From assembly GCA_963675135.1 (NCBI GenBank), contig OY776125.1, positions 46,096,513 through 46,160,512 on the forward strand: 64,000 nt of DNA. The letters are read 5' to 3'. The position numbers and the translations under genes were made by a program. Positions 10,240 through 22,061 of this stretch are shown here, piece by piece. The notes below the pieces were generated by a model that did not search any database, had not been told where the DNA came from, and saw only the letters and a list, made by a program, of their open reading frames with translations. Numbering within the stretch: position 1 is the stretch's first letter; each line of letters opens with the position of its first letter. The DNA is from Galeopsis tetrahit. Taxonomy: Eukaryota; Streptophyta; Magnoliopsida; Lamiales; Lamiaceae.

Positions 10240-11844
10240 TGTTGGTCCTTGGTGGAGTATAACACAAGTGTATGGGGGGGGGGGGAATGCACTTGTGTAT
10301 GCAAATTCTTTTTCTTTTTGACAAACTGGTCTATCAGGCAAGTTGTCTCACAACTGGCCTGAGTGTGAACTTTGATAGATACTTGTCCTACTGATTACTA
10401 TTGAGTGATCAGTTGGCTAAATATCTAAAAGAGTTGCTAAGTGCGGAATGTGGTTGGCCTTTGATTAAAGAAATACTCCAAGTTAATTTCTGAAAAGATA
10501 CAGATTATCAGGGACTTTGTCCAAAACAGATTTTCTCACTTACTAAGTTATGTTTCTTTAAAATATGTTTGAATGTAAGTGAAATAAAGAATGCAGTAAG
10601 TAAATGGCACACAAATTTATAGTGGTTCAGAGACTCAAGCTCCTACATCCACTTTCCCTGATTGAACAGGATAATTCCTTCTCAATGGAATTAGCTTATT
10701 TTATAGTGCCAAGGTGCACTGATCAACAACACTCTCTTAGTGTTTTGATCCCTAGGATAACTTGAGTCCTAGTTCTCAATCTCTCTGAGTTAAGACTGTG
10801 TTTCACACTAACAGTCCTTAACTCCTCACTTCTACAACAAACTCTCTCTTCACTAAATGAGATAAGGGTTTGAGGTTTGGTTCCAACTAGTAGAGATATC
10901 CTTTACAATAAGAACAGTGTAAAGGCTTAGGATATCTCAATGCTAAGCTTTGGATGTTTACAAAGATTGGCTTAGCTAAAAGAAGTGATTCAGGAAACTT
11001 GGAATTCTAGAGAACAGCTTGGTTTCCTTTGAAAGCTTGATGATAGTTTGATAGCTTGTAGTTGGATTGCTGAATTCCTTGATCACTTCTGTATTTATAG
11101 GCAAATTTTGAGCAGCTAACCGTTGGAGGGATAGCAATTCAAATTTGTCTATTTGCAGCACCATTGAAACGGCTATGAAGCTTGGCATCCTTTTATCCAC
11201 AGTGTAAAAGGCCTCTTCAATGGTTGCTTGAATGAATGTGTTGACTTCTGAAAAATGCGGCTGAGATGACTTGTGTCAGTTTCTAAATATGCACATTCCC
11301 AAGGTTGATTTGTGGCAGAAGCTATACTCAACCAACGGTCAGATGGGACAAGCTCCCTGAATATTCCAGCTGCAATTGAGAATATTCCAACATTCATTCA
11401 ATGCTTCACTCTTTAATGCTTCAAGTCTTCAATGCTTGGTTCAGGCATGATTGGCAATAAATGCTTCATTGAATGTGTCTTTTGGACTTTGACATTCAAT
11501 ACTCTTGATCATTTGTACTTCAACTGTCTTGATCATTTGCATTTATGAGCATTGCTTTACTGCTCTTGATCTCTTTAGCTAAGTTGTCCACTTGGTCAGT
11601 CTGTCTTGAAGATTCAGCAGCTTTGTCCTAAAGACTTATCAAGCTGCCTAACATTCCAGCTTTGGACAACTATCCTGAACACTAAAATCTCACAACATTC
11701 CTTGAGATTTTTCTCTTAAGCAATCTATAATTTCAAGTGTACTGAGACACCTTGCCTGAACTAGACTTGAGCTTATCTCAACTAATCTGAACATCATCAA
11801 TCAGGGGTTTTGGTATCTAGATCAAAATCATTTTATTCCCAACA
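10240..11844 (-). repeat. 3' LTR of the outer Copia
   Basis: Begins TGTTGGTCCTTGG and ends TTCCCAACA. By eye it differs from the 5' LTR at fewer than a dozen positions, including the length of a G run near 10275, which implies a recent insertion. A TATA box (minus strand TATAAATA, 11092-11099) is retained. Confidence 0.95.
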
Positions 11845-11860
11845 ATTTCCCCCTTTTTGA
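11845..11860 (-). other. Polypurine tract of the outer Copia
   Basis: Minus strand TCAAAAAGGGGGAAAT lies directly before the 3' LTR and would prime plus-strand DNA synthesis. The core AGGGGGAAATT recurs inside the element between pol and the third ORF. Confidence 0.85.
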
Positions 11861-12161
11861 TGATGCCAAAACCTACTACAAAGGGAACTTGACTTATACT
11901 ATACTTTACCTTCAGGGAGAGTGAACTGGTCAACTTGCCTGAAAGAAACTGTTAGCACAATAAATCAAGTAAGATATGTCATGATAGGTTAGTTGAGATA
12001 ATGAGTTGTTATCTCTTGATAAAAACATATTGATCCTTTTATATAAGTGATAGAGCATTACAGAGCTGAAAATTAAAAAGGACTCAGTAGTCTAGAACTG
12101 CAAAATAACAACAGAAATCATAAAAATCATAACAGCAAATAGGAAAAAGTGAACTTATCCA
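11861..12161 (-). other. 3' untranslated part of the outer Copia
   Basis: About 300 bp between the end of the third ORF and the polypurine tract. It is AT-rich and no further feature was seen. Confidence 0.5.
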
Positions 12162-15100
12162 TCACAGAGTTCCATCATCTTGAGGAGCAATGCCATACTG
12201 AGCCCATACTCTCTTCTTCAGTTCCCAGATCTCTTTGTTGGTTCCTTTAGGGCCAGGCTTCAGCTTCTCCATCCTCATGATGTTGATGAATTCTTCAAGT
12301 ATCTTTCCCTCATCAATTAAGTTCCCATTGAACTTAGGAGGCATGTACAGAATGGGACCAGGGGCCTTGAATTCAATTCTGGCCATCTCAGCTGCTGCAA
12401 ACAGCTTCTGGTAGAGGTCCCTATGGTTCTCAAACATAAACTGCACAAAGACTTCATCTACACTCTCTTCAAGCCACTTTCCAATGACATAGAAGTCATA
12501 TACAAAACTTCTCTTGGCCTCCTCCCATGCATCATTCAGTGAGATTGGAACCCACTTATCATGGTGAGGGTACTGAGTGTCTCATCTTTGCAGCATTTGT
12601 GGTTTGAGCTTTCTGTAAGAAGCCCTTCTTCTTGGAGCTTTGAAGTTTGCCCTCCTTCCATCTCTTGCCTTGTTGGCCTCAACCAACTGATCCATTCTTT
12701 CTTTAGCTCTTAGAAGAGCTAGCTTCTCCTGTGTTTCTGGATCTTTTCCAAATCCTTCTTCAAACAGCTTAGAAGGATCATCAGCAAGCTTGGGCACAAC
12801 AACTTCAGGCTCTCTGTCTTGTTCAACTTCTTCTTCTTCAATAGCAGGCAACTTGGCTGCTTTCTTCATCCTCTTGGATTGCCTCACTGGAGTTGATTCT
12901 TCAGACTGAAATTCTGATGGCAGAGTCAGGCTGGTTGGGAATTCATTGAAGGCTTGCAATTCCTTCCTCTTTCTTTCAGAAGCTCTTGTCACTTTCCCCC
13001 TTACTTCAGCAACCTTCTCTTTGGGTTCAAGTCCTGCTGACTCACCACCAGGCCTTTGTTGCTTCCTTGCCTGACTTTCCATTGCAGACATCATGGACTC
13101 TTTGACAGCAATTTGAATCTGTTCTTCCTCAGTCAAGTCTTCAATGTTCATTGGGCCTTTGCCTTTCCCAATGTCTTCTACTGCCTCTTCCTCAATCTCA
13201 GGGACCTTCTCCTTTCCTTTGGATTCACCAATAACCAAGGTTCCCTTTGCCCTAGCTCTCTCTCTTTCCCCCTTTTTGGCATTATCAAAACACTGGGGCT
13301 TCAAGTCACTTATAGTGACAGAGAGATGTGAGTGAGCATGAGTGAGGGACTTCAACTCCTGTAGTAGGTAAACATTCTCATCATGAATGTTCTGCATTTT
13401 GTCATCTGCCATGCTCAAGAATGTGTGGATAGGTTTCATCTTTTGAGCAACAATGGCATCTAGAGTGGCTTTCAGTGATTGATCAAGTTTGGCCTGAAGT
13501 TGATCAGTGAGGCTCGCCACAACTTGATCAGACACTTTGGCCATCAGTTCAACAGTGAACTTTTCTGTAGCTTCTTTCACCATTGCAGCTTTCAACTCTT
13601 CAGCTTTCTTTCTTTGTGCAGCAGTCCTTTGCCTTAAAGCATCTTTGATTGTCCTTCTCAAGGCTCTCACATTATGCTTGTATAGAACTTTGAGACCTTG
13701 CTGCTCCTTCTGCACAGATTTGGTGAACTTGACCATCTCTTCCTTTGCCTTTGTTACCTCTGTTGAAACTGTTTGCAGTCCAGTTTCAACACCACAGATT
13801 CTTGCATCCAGTGTTGGCAAGATTATTTCCTCTGAGCCAGTTAGCCTCATCTCCACAGAGGCTAGAGTCTTTCCTTGGCCATCTAGAGTATCAATTGTTG
13901 CTGCATGTGCCTTACCAACTTCCCTGACCAAAGTATCCAACTTCTCTGACTGTTCTTCAATGATATTTGCAGTTTGAGTAGCAATCTGAAAGCCTGCTTC
14001 AGTGGTGTTGGCTTGCTCAAAATACATTTTGTTCAATGTGGATACATTGGCCGAAACTGCTTCAAGGTCAATATCAGTATTGACTGGTATATCAGTAAGG
14101 GAAGCATCTGCAAAAATTTGTTCAATGGTAACAGCTATAGAATCTGCAAAACTAAGAGTGTTAGTAAAATCTCCCTCAACACCCTCATTCTTTTATCTCC
14201 CATAAGGCCTGATACATCAGCACCTTCTCTCTCTTTTTCAACTAAATTCTTTTCCTCACTTTCAGTAGATAATCTCACATTCTCTGGAGAATCAGGCCTC
14301 CTTTCACCAAGGGATTCATCAAGTTCAGATTTGACTTGAAGAATAGCCTGACTCTCATATTGGGCTGCACCCAATATTTCTACTTCATCTCCCTCTATGA
14401 TTGGTGCACTCAGGGAACCTGTAATCACACAATCATCCTCACCTCCTCCCTCTGATTTTTCATCACTATTTGCCTTTTCAACTCCTTCTTTTCCTAAACC
14501 TGACACCTCCATATCCTCAACAGGATCCACAGAGGGCAGTTGTTGGGAGATCACAGTGCTTGGGCATCCCAAGGCCACTGAGTCATCCTGAATGACTAAA
14601 GGCTGGTCAATGTCCAACTTTCCTGACATTGATGAGGCTTTAGCCAAACTAGCTTCTCCCATGGAAGTCTCAACATTGTCAAGTTGTGCCTCAGGTTCAA
14701 GAGAACCATCCTTGGCCAATGCATCTTGGACTGAGTCACCATCTTTGGTCAACTCCTCTGAATGATCAGAGTCCTTTTCAGAATGATAAGTCAAGTAATG
14801 TACCTGAGCAGAGTTGAGGCCTGGAGGGTTGGGATTGGTGTTATCATCATCATCATCATCATCATTATCAGATGGACTATCAGGGTGCCTGAGTCCCTGT
14901 GCAATTCTTTCTCTCTCAGCTAGCACCTTCTCATGAACAATGGTGCAGAACAAGGCCTCAGTGGTCAACACACTGGATTTCTTCACATTTGCAAAGTTCA
15001 AGAGCCTGTTCTCTTCAACCTGCCACCAGCTTGCTCCTTTATCCTGAATAGCTTGAGCTATTTCTACCATAGTTCTATCCTTGATCTCAACAAGAGCTCT

Positions 15101-16933
15101 GAGATCATAGAACTGTTGTTGCAGCCTAGGATAGTCTTTCAACCCTGGATATAGTGCATCCACATTAGCCTTGGCAATCTGCCTTAGCATCCCCTCATAA
15201 GTGTATTCTTCACCACTTTCATCTTTAGAGGAGTTGGCTTGGGATTCAGGAGGGTTGGATTGGGATTCAGGTAGGCTTGACTGGATTTCAGGTAGGTTGG
15301 GTTCAGAAGGGTTAGAGCTTAAAACAAGTTGGGATTCAGGTGCTTTTGAGAACAATGTTCCTGAAGAGGTAATTGGAATGGCTGGAATGGGTGGGAGAGA
15401 AACTTGATCCCCTTCTTGAAGGACAGTTTCAAGAAGTTTGGTATAAGAGAGAAGTCTTGGATCAAGTGGGGAAAAAGGTCTATCCTCAAGATTGACCAAG
15501 TCTGCCAGTACATCAATACCTGCTCTATCAGGGGCACCTTCAGGAGAGTAAACTTTCTTGGCAATGATTGGGGCATCTTCAGGAGTCTTGCACTCCTCTT
15601 CTTCATGCCTTGATGGGGATATTCTTTCTGATTGAATATCAGGAGAGTTGGCTTCAGGGCTATTGGGCTTTGATTTGGACTTGGAGTTAGACCTACTAGC
15701 TTGCCTAATCTCCTTGAAAAATTCTTTCTTCTTTTTCTCCTCTTCCATCAATCTCTGCTTCTCAGAGGTTTTGATTATTCTTTTCCTTCTTTCAGATCTT
15801 GTTGGCTGGTCAAGATCTCTGAATTCTGTTATACTTTCAGACTGTAAGGGGACAACCTCTCTGACTTCCTCACTTTCTTCAGGAGGATTGACTCCTTCTT
15901 CAGCAACCTTTTCAATCTCTTCAGAAGTGGATCCTCCACTTCTTGACTGGCTTTCTGGGGGAGATTCACTCAGAATCTTCTTCATCTTCTTCAACTTTGG
16001 CTGAGCTTTTGGTGGTTGAGCTCTTCTCTTCCTTGGAGAAGTTCTGGTTGTGGGAACAACAACACCTGCTTTCTTGGAAGCTGCATCATGCTTCCTCTTT
16101 TCTGTCTTAGAAGACAGCTTCCTAAACATCACCTTTTGAGCTGGAAAAGGTTTTGGCTTGGCTTGGAGGTGGGTGTAATGTGCAAATCTTTCTAAGAGCA
16201 GGCTAGCTCTTGTGCAAAATTGGAGTCTCCCATCAACTACCACCTTGTGGTGCTTCACCTCTTTGAACTTAAACTTTTCATTCATCATCTTGTCTAGAAT
16301 GAAATTTTTCCAGTTGAACTTGACTCTCTTCTCAGCAGAGTCAATCACAGCAGCCATCACTCTCAATTTAGGCATACTTATTTGTTCAACACTCCCAGAG
16401 TGGCTTAACAAACTTTTTACCACACAATCAAACAAGTTCCTAAACACTGGCTTCAAAGTGTTCTTGTTCTGAGCACTTACAACTTTCTTAGGCTCTATCA
16501 TCCATGGATAGTAGAACTCCTGATCATCTTCTTCTTTATACATTTCTGGATTCTGGCCTTCTGAAGGTAGCCCAAAGCTAGCATCCAGATCCTCAGCAGT
16601 GAAGATGATGGTGTGCTGGCTTTCTTCTTCTTCATCTTCTTCAGCATATGTTAGTTTGGTGCATACATCACCCTTTTTGCCCTTCCATCTGAGATAGGCA
16701 AAGAATTCTGCCATGAATGGATTCAGGCAGGAATCAGGCTTGGTGCCTAAGAACTTTTCTAGCCCAGCCTCCCTTAGCCATTGGAGGACTTGATGAACCT
16801 CAGTGTCTGGGCTGTCAAAAGCAACTAGCTTTTCAAACCAAAGTGAGTTTGGATTGCTGAGATAGGAGAAATCAATGTCCAAGGACGAATCATTGAAATC
16901 TACAAGTTCTTCTCTCTTGATTTTAGGAGCCAT
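12162..16933 (-). pseudogene. Third ORF of the outer Copia: plant-transposon-protein-like domain plus coiled coil
   Basis: This long frame sits downstream of pol, in sense, before the 3' LTR. It starts at 16933 (MAPKIKREELVDFNDSS), 116 bp after a TATA box. The first ~270 residues hold the element-shared domain: TIIFTAEDLDASFGLPSEG, then PKLRVMAAVIDSAEK and FNWKNFILDKMM. A long acidic, Ser/Glu/Pro-rich middle follows, with basic patches such as RKRRAQPPKAQPKLKK. Then comes a strong coiled coil (14036 to ~13400) and a globular C-terminus (QYPHHDKW, ending PQDDGTL). One frameshift lies near 14190 and one in-frame TGA at 12582-12584, so a ~1,590-codon frame is broken into 932-, 484- and 94-residue pieces. 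No signal peptide or membrane segment is seen, which argues against an envelope protein. Function is unknown. Confidence 0.75.
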
Positions 16934-17048
16934 GGATAATTTTGAGAGATAGAATGGTTTTGGAGAAAAGTTGCAGGTTGAGAAGTTTTGAAAAACCTAA
17001 GGGTTTGGAAATATGAGTGCGTGAGGAGGAAAAGTAAAAATTGAGGAG

Positions 17049-17056
17049 TTTATATA
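17049..17056 (-). promoter_or_regulatory. TATA box upstream of the third ORF
   Basis: Minus strand TATATAAACTCC lies 116 bp upstream of the ATG at 16933. The motif and its surroundings are kept in the three other copies of the spacer (18534-18541, 20018-20025, 21502-21509), each 114 bp before an ATG. Spacing and sequence fit a plant core promoter; expression is not shown by sequence alone. Confidence 0.55.
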
Positions 17057-17576
17057 TGAATGGGATTTATTAACCGTTGGTTAATAGAATATAACTGTGG
17101 GTAAATTTGAAGAATCAATTGGATATAGTGGGGTAGTGGGCTTTCAACGGTTTGATGGAGTTTTAATGCAAATCAATGGCCTTGATGATGGCTCAAGAAT
17201 TCATGAAATCTTAATTAAGATTTTGCATTTAATGCTGATTTGCCATTTTGGGGGCAAAGATCTTCATAGTACACGCCATCCTAAAAATGGCCTACTCTTA
17301 GACCAAGAAACCTTTTAAATGTCTAATCAATGCTAAAAATAGCAAAAATTATCCAATTAATTCGGACAAACATCCTGAGATGTGTTTTGACTTCTCTCTT
17401 GGTCAAAACTGCCTGATTAGCTTGCCTGAGTGGGTCCCAAAATTGCTGACTGGGTCCCACTTGGACAAAGCTCCTGACCAACATTGCTGAACATCATAAG
17501 GACAACTTTGTTGAGTTTCCCTTTTTGGCTGACTGCTTCAGTGAGGTTGGTCAACTTTGCTGAAGTTCAATTTTAA

Positions 17577-17590
17577 TGAATTTCCCCCGT
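17577..17590 (-). other. Internal polypurine-like tract after pol
   Basis: Minus strand ACGGGGGAAATTCA, a few bases beyond the end of the pol-derived frame. Copies at 19063-19077, 20547-20561 and 22032-22046 read AAGAAGGGGGAAATT. The core equals the tract next to the 3' LTR (11845-11860), so it may be a second plus-strand priming site or a relic of an older 3' end. Confidence 0.5.
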
Positions 17591-17608
17591 CTTATGAGCT
17601 TCCTTTCT

Positions 17609-18207
17609 TCATTCCTCCATCTTTCCTGGATCAAGTAAGCCCAATTCAGCTGAAAGTTCCAAGAACCTTGCTTCAGCCAATGGTTTAGTCAAGATATCAG
17701 CTTTTTGCTTATCAGTGTGGATTTTGACAAGCTTGATATCTTTCTTTTCCACATGATCCCTTATGAAGTGATGCTTTATATCCACATGCTTGCATCTGGT
17801 GTGGAGCACTGGATTCTGTGAGATAGCAATTGCACTATTGTTGTCACAGAATATTGGCACTTCATTTGAGATTACTTTGTAATCTCTCAATTGTTGCCTG
17901 AGCCAAAGTATCTGAGCACAGCAACTTCCAGCTGCTACATACTCTGCTTCAGTTGTTGAAGTTGCAACTGTATTTTGTTTCTTGGAGAACCATGAGATAA
18001 GTTTGCTGCCAAAGAATTGACAAGTTCCAGAGGTGGATTTTCTGTCAATTCTACATCCTCCATAGTCTGCATCTGAATATCCAGTGAGCTCAATGTTGTC
18101 ATCAGCTGGATACCATAATCCAAGATTCTCAGATCCCTTGAGATATCTTAGAATTCTCTTGGCAGCATCAAGATGGCTCTTCTTTGGATTAGCTTGAAAT
18201 CTTGCAC
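17609..18207 (-). pseudogene. Duplicated 3' end of Copia pol (RNase H), repeat copy 1
   Basis: Encodes the RNase H C-terminus from ARFQANPKK through YSDADYGG and ADILTKPLAEARFLELS to the natural stop. A small deletion shifts the frame near the SWFSKKQNT segment (two overlapping frames at 17609-17890 and 17935-18123). It has no reverse transcriptase and no start of its own. Confidence 0.85.
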
Positions 18208-18420
18208 ATTCAGGCAGGAATCAGGCTTGGTGCCTAGAAATTTCTCTAGCCCTGCCTCCTTTAGCCAATGGAGGACTTGATGGACTTCTGAGTCAGGACT
18301 ATCAAAGGCCACCAGTTTTTCAAACCAAAGGGAATTTGGGTTACTGAGATAAGAAAAATCAATGTCCAAGGAGGAATCATTGAAATCTACAAGTTCTTCT
18401 CTCTTGAGTTTTGGAGCCAT
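18148..18420 (-). CDS. Chimeric 90-residue frame: third-ORF N-terminus fused to out-of-frame pol (copy 2)
   Basis: Starts MAPKLKREELVDFNDSS like the full third ORF, keeps about 70 residues to PDSCLN, then runs through the repeat junction into pol read in the wrong frame (ending AILMLPREF). It keeps the TATA box 114 bp upstream. Any product would be the extreme N-terminus of the third-ORF protein with a short foreign tail, probably without function. Confidence 0.4.
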   Translation of the reverse strand: MAPKLKREELVDFNDSSLDIDFSYLSNPNSLWFEKLVAFDSPDSEVHQVLHWLKEAGLEKFLGTKPDSCLNVQDFKLIQRRAILMLPREF

Positions 18421-19092
18421 GGATAGATTTGAGAGAAATAAAGTTTTGGAGAGAAGTTGCAGGTTTAGAGGTTTTTAGAATTCAAAGGTTTGGGAAATAT
18501 GAGTGCGTGAGGAGGACAGTGAAAATTGAGGAGTTTATATATGGATGGAATTTATTAACCGTTGGTTAATGGAATATAACAGTGGGTAATTTTGAAAAAC
18601 TGTTTGGATATAGTGGGGTAGTGGGCTTTCAATGGTTCGATGGAGTTTTGAATGCAAATCAATGGTCTTGATGGTGGCTCAAGAATTCATGCAATCTTAT
18701 TTAAGATTTTGCATTTAATGCTGATTTGCTGTTTTGGGGGCAAGGATCTTCATAGTACACGCCATCCTAAAAATGGCCTACTCTAGGATCAAGAATTCTT
18801 TTAAATGTCTAATCAATGCCAAAAATAGCAAAAATTATCTAATTAACTCGGACAAACATCCTGAGATGTGCTTTGATTTCTGTGAAGGTCAAACTGCCTG
18901 ATTAGCTTGCCTGAGTGGGTCCCAACATTGCTGACTGGGTCCTACTTGGACAAGGCTCCTGACCAACATTGCTGAACATCATAAGGACAACTTTGCTGAG
19001 TTTCCCTGTTTGGCTGACTGCTTCAGTGAGGTTGGTCAACTTTGCTGAAATTCATTTTAATGAATTTCCCCCTTCTTATGAGCTTCCTCCCT

Positions 19093-19691
19093 TTATTCCT
19101 CCATCTTGCCTGGATCAAGTAAACCCAATTCAGCTGATAATTCTAAGAACCTTGCTTCAGCCAGTGGTTTAGTCAAGATATCAGCTTTTTGCTTATCAGT
19201 GTGGATTTTGACAAGCTTGATATCTTTCTTTTCCACATGATCCCTTATGAAGTGATGCTTTATATCCACATGCTTGCATCTGGTGTGGAGCACTGGATTC
19301 TGTGAGATAGCAATTGCACTATTTTTGTCACAGAATATTGGCACTTCATTTGAGATTACTTTGTAATCTCTCAATTGTTGCCTGAGCCAAAGTATCTGAG
19401 CACAGCAACTTCCAGCTGCTACATACTCTGCTTCAGTTGTTGAAGTTGCAACTGTATTTTGTTTCTTGGAGAACCATGAGATAAGTTTGCTGCCCAAGAA
19501 TTGACAAGTTCCAGAGGTGGATTTTCTGTCAATTCTACATCCTCCATAGTCTGCATCTGAATATCCAGTGAGCTCAATGTTGTCATCAGCTGGATACCAT
19601 AATCCAAGATTCTCAGATCCCTTGAGATATCTTAGAATTCTCTTGGCAGCATCAAGATGGCTCTTCTTTGGATTAGCTTGAAATCTTGCAC
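19093..19691 (-). pseudogene. Duplicated RNase H end, repeat copy 2
   Basis: A 134-residue open piece (from LGSKLISWFSKKQNT to the stop) plus upstream RNase H in another frame. A one-base change near 19490 separates the halves relative to the full pol frame. It lacks any upstream pol. Confidence 0.8.
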
Positions 19692-19904
19692 ATTCAGGCA
19701 GGAATCAGGCTTGGTGCCTAGAAATTTCTCTAGCCCTGCCTCCTTTAGCCAATGGAGGACTTGATGGACTTCTGAGTCAGGACTATCAAAGGCCACCAGT
19801 TTTTCAAACCAAAGGGAATTTGGGTTACTGAGATAAGAAAAATCAATGTCCAAGGAGGAATCATTGAAATCTACAAGTTCTTCTCTCTTGAGTTTTGGAG
19901 CCAT
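19632..19904 (-). CDS. Chimeric 90-residue frame, copy 3
   Basis: Encodes the same 90 residues as the frame at 18148-18420, with TATA at 20018-20025. It is a product of the tandem duplication. Confidence 0.4.
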   Translation of the reverse strand: MAPKLKREELVDFNDSSLDIDFSYLSNPNSLWFEKLVAFDSPDSEVHQVLHWLKEAGLEKFLGTKPDSCLNVQDFKLIQRRAILMLPREF

Positions 19905-20576
19905 GGATAGATTTGAGAGAAATAAAGTTTTGGAGAGAAGTTGCAGGTTTAGAGGTTTTTAGAATTCAAAGGTTTGGGAAATATGAGTGCGTGAGGAGGA
20001 CAGTGAAAATTGAGGAGTTTATATATGGATGGAATTTATTAACCGTTGGTTAATGGAATATAACAGTGGGTAATTTTGAAAAACTGTTTGGATATAGTGG
20101 GGTAGTGGGCTTTCAATGGTTCGATGGAGTTTTGAATGCAAATCAATGGTCTTGATGGTGGCTCAAGAATTCATGCAATCTTATTTAAGATTTTGCATTT
20201 AATGCTGATTTGCTGTTTTGGGGGCAAGGATCTTCATAGTACACGCCATCCTAAAAATGGCCTACTCTAGGATCAAGAATTCTTTTAAATGTCTAATCAA
20301 TGCCAAAAATAGCAAAAATTATCTAATTAACTCGGACAAACATCCTGAGATGTGCTTTGATTTCTGTGAAGGTCAAACTGCCTGATTAGCTTGCCTGAGT
20401 GGGTCCCAACATTGCTGACTGGGTCCTACTTGGACAAGGCTCCTGACCAACATTGCTGAACATCATAAGGACAACTTTGCTGAGTTTCCCTGTTTGGCTG
20501 ACTGCTTCAGTGAGGTTGGTCAACTTTGCTGAAATTCATTTTAATGAATTTCCCCCTTCTTATGAGCTTCCTCCCT

Positions 20577-21175
20577 TTATTCCTCCATCTTGCCTGGATC
20601 AAGTAAACCCAATTCAGCTGATAATTCTAAGAACCTTGCTTCAGCCAGTGGTTTAGTCAAGATATCAGCTTTTTGCTTATCAGTGTGGATTTTGACAAGC
20701 TTGATATCTTTCTTTTCCACATGATCCCTTATGAAGTGATGCTTTATATCCACATGCTTGCATCTGGTGTGGAGCACTGGATTCTGTGAGATAGCAATTG
20801 CACTATTTTTGTCACAGAATATTGGCACTTCATTTGAGATTACTTTGTAATCTCTCAATTGTTGCCTGAGCCAAAGTATCTGAGCACAGCAACTTCCAGC
20901 TGCTACATACTCTGCTTCAGTTGTTGAAGTTGCAACTGTATTTTGTTTCTTGGAGAACCATGAGATAAGTTTGCTGCCCAAGAATTGACAAGTTCCAGAG
21001 GTGGATTTTCTGTCAATTCTACATCCTCCATAGTCTGCATCTGAATATCCAGTGAGCTCAATGTTGTCATCAGCTGGATACCATAATCCAAGATTCTCAG
21101 ATCCCTTGAGATATCTTAGAATTCTCTTGGCAGCATCAAGATGGCTCTTCTTTGGATTAGCTTGAAATCTTGCAC
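20577..21175 (-). pseudogene. Duplicated RNase H end, repeat copy 3
   Basis: Same content and breaks as 19093-19691; the encoded 134-residue piece is identical. Confidence 0.8.
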
Positions 21176-21388
21176 ATTCAGGCAGGAATCAGGCTTGGTG
21201 CCTAGAAATTTCTCTAGCCCTGCCTCCTTTAGCCAATGGAGGACTTGATGGACTTCTGAGTCAGGACTATCAAAGGCCACCAGTTTTTCAAACCAAAGGG
21301 AATTTGGGTTACTGAGATAAGAAAAATCAATGTCCAAGGAGGAATCATTGAAATCTACAAGTTCTTCTCTCTTGAGTTTTGGAGCCAT
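21116..21388 (-). CDS. Chimeric 90-residue frame, copy 4
   Basis: Same fusion as the two other chimeric frames; TATA at 21502-21509. This is the prefix nearest the complete pol. Confidence 0.4.
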   Translation of the reverse strand: MAPKLKREELVDFNDSSLDIDFSYLSNPNSLWFEKLVAFDSPDSEVHQVLHWLKEAGLEKFLGTKPDSCLNVQDFKLIQRRAILMLPREF

Positions 21389-22061
21389 GGATAGATTTGA
21401 GAGAAAGAAAGTTTTGGAGAGAAGTTGCAGGTTTAGAGGTTTTTAGAATTCAAAGGTTTGGGAAATATGAGTGCGTGAGGAGGACAGTGAAAATTGAGGA
21501 GTTTATATATGGATGGAATTTATTAACCGTTGGTTAATGGAATATAACAGTGGGTAATTTTGAAAAACTGTTTGGATATAGTGGGGTAGTGGGCTTTCAA
21601 TGGTTCGATGGAGTTTTGAATGCAAATCAATGGTCTTGATGGTGGCTCAAGAATTCATGCAATCTTATTTAAGATTTTGCATTTAATGCTGATTTGCTGT
21701 TTTGGGGGCAAAGATCTTCATAGTACACGCCATCCTAAAAATGGCCTACTCTAGGATCAAGAATTCTTTTAAATGTCTAATCAATGCCAAAAATAGCAAA
21801 AATTATCTAATTAACTCGGACAAACATCCTGAGATGTGCTTTGATTTCTGTGAAGGTCAAACTGCCTGATTAGCTTGCCTGAGTGGGTCCCAACATTGCT
21901 GACTGGGTCCTACTTGGACAAGGCTCCTGACCAACATTGCTGAACATCATAAGGACAACTTTGCTGAGTTTCCCTGTTTGGCTGACTGCTTCAGTGAGGT
22001 TGGTCAACTTTGCTGAAATTCATTTTTAATGAATTTCCCCCTTCTTATGAGCTTCCTCCCT

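Noticed and set aside
13056..16472. Plus-strand ORFs opposite the outer Copia's third ORF
   Set aside because: They are complementary-frame shadows of the long minus-strand frame, rich in Ser/Phe/Leu as expected from such shadows.
12162..16933. Third ORF as a retroviral-type envelope gene
   Set aside because: Position fits an env-like ORF, but I see no signal peptide, membrane anchor or cleavage motif; acidic, coiled-coil and basic patches point to an intracellular protein.
18208..21176. 1,484-bp periodic repeats as a satellite or CRISPR-like array
   Set aside because: Units carry pol and third-ORF coding sequence and are bounded by the retrotransposon; there are no short repeats with spacers.
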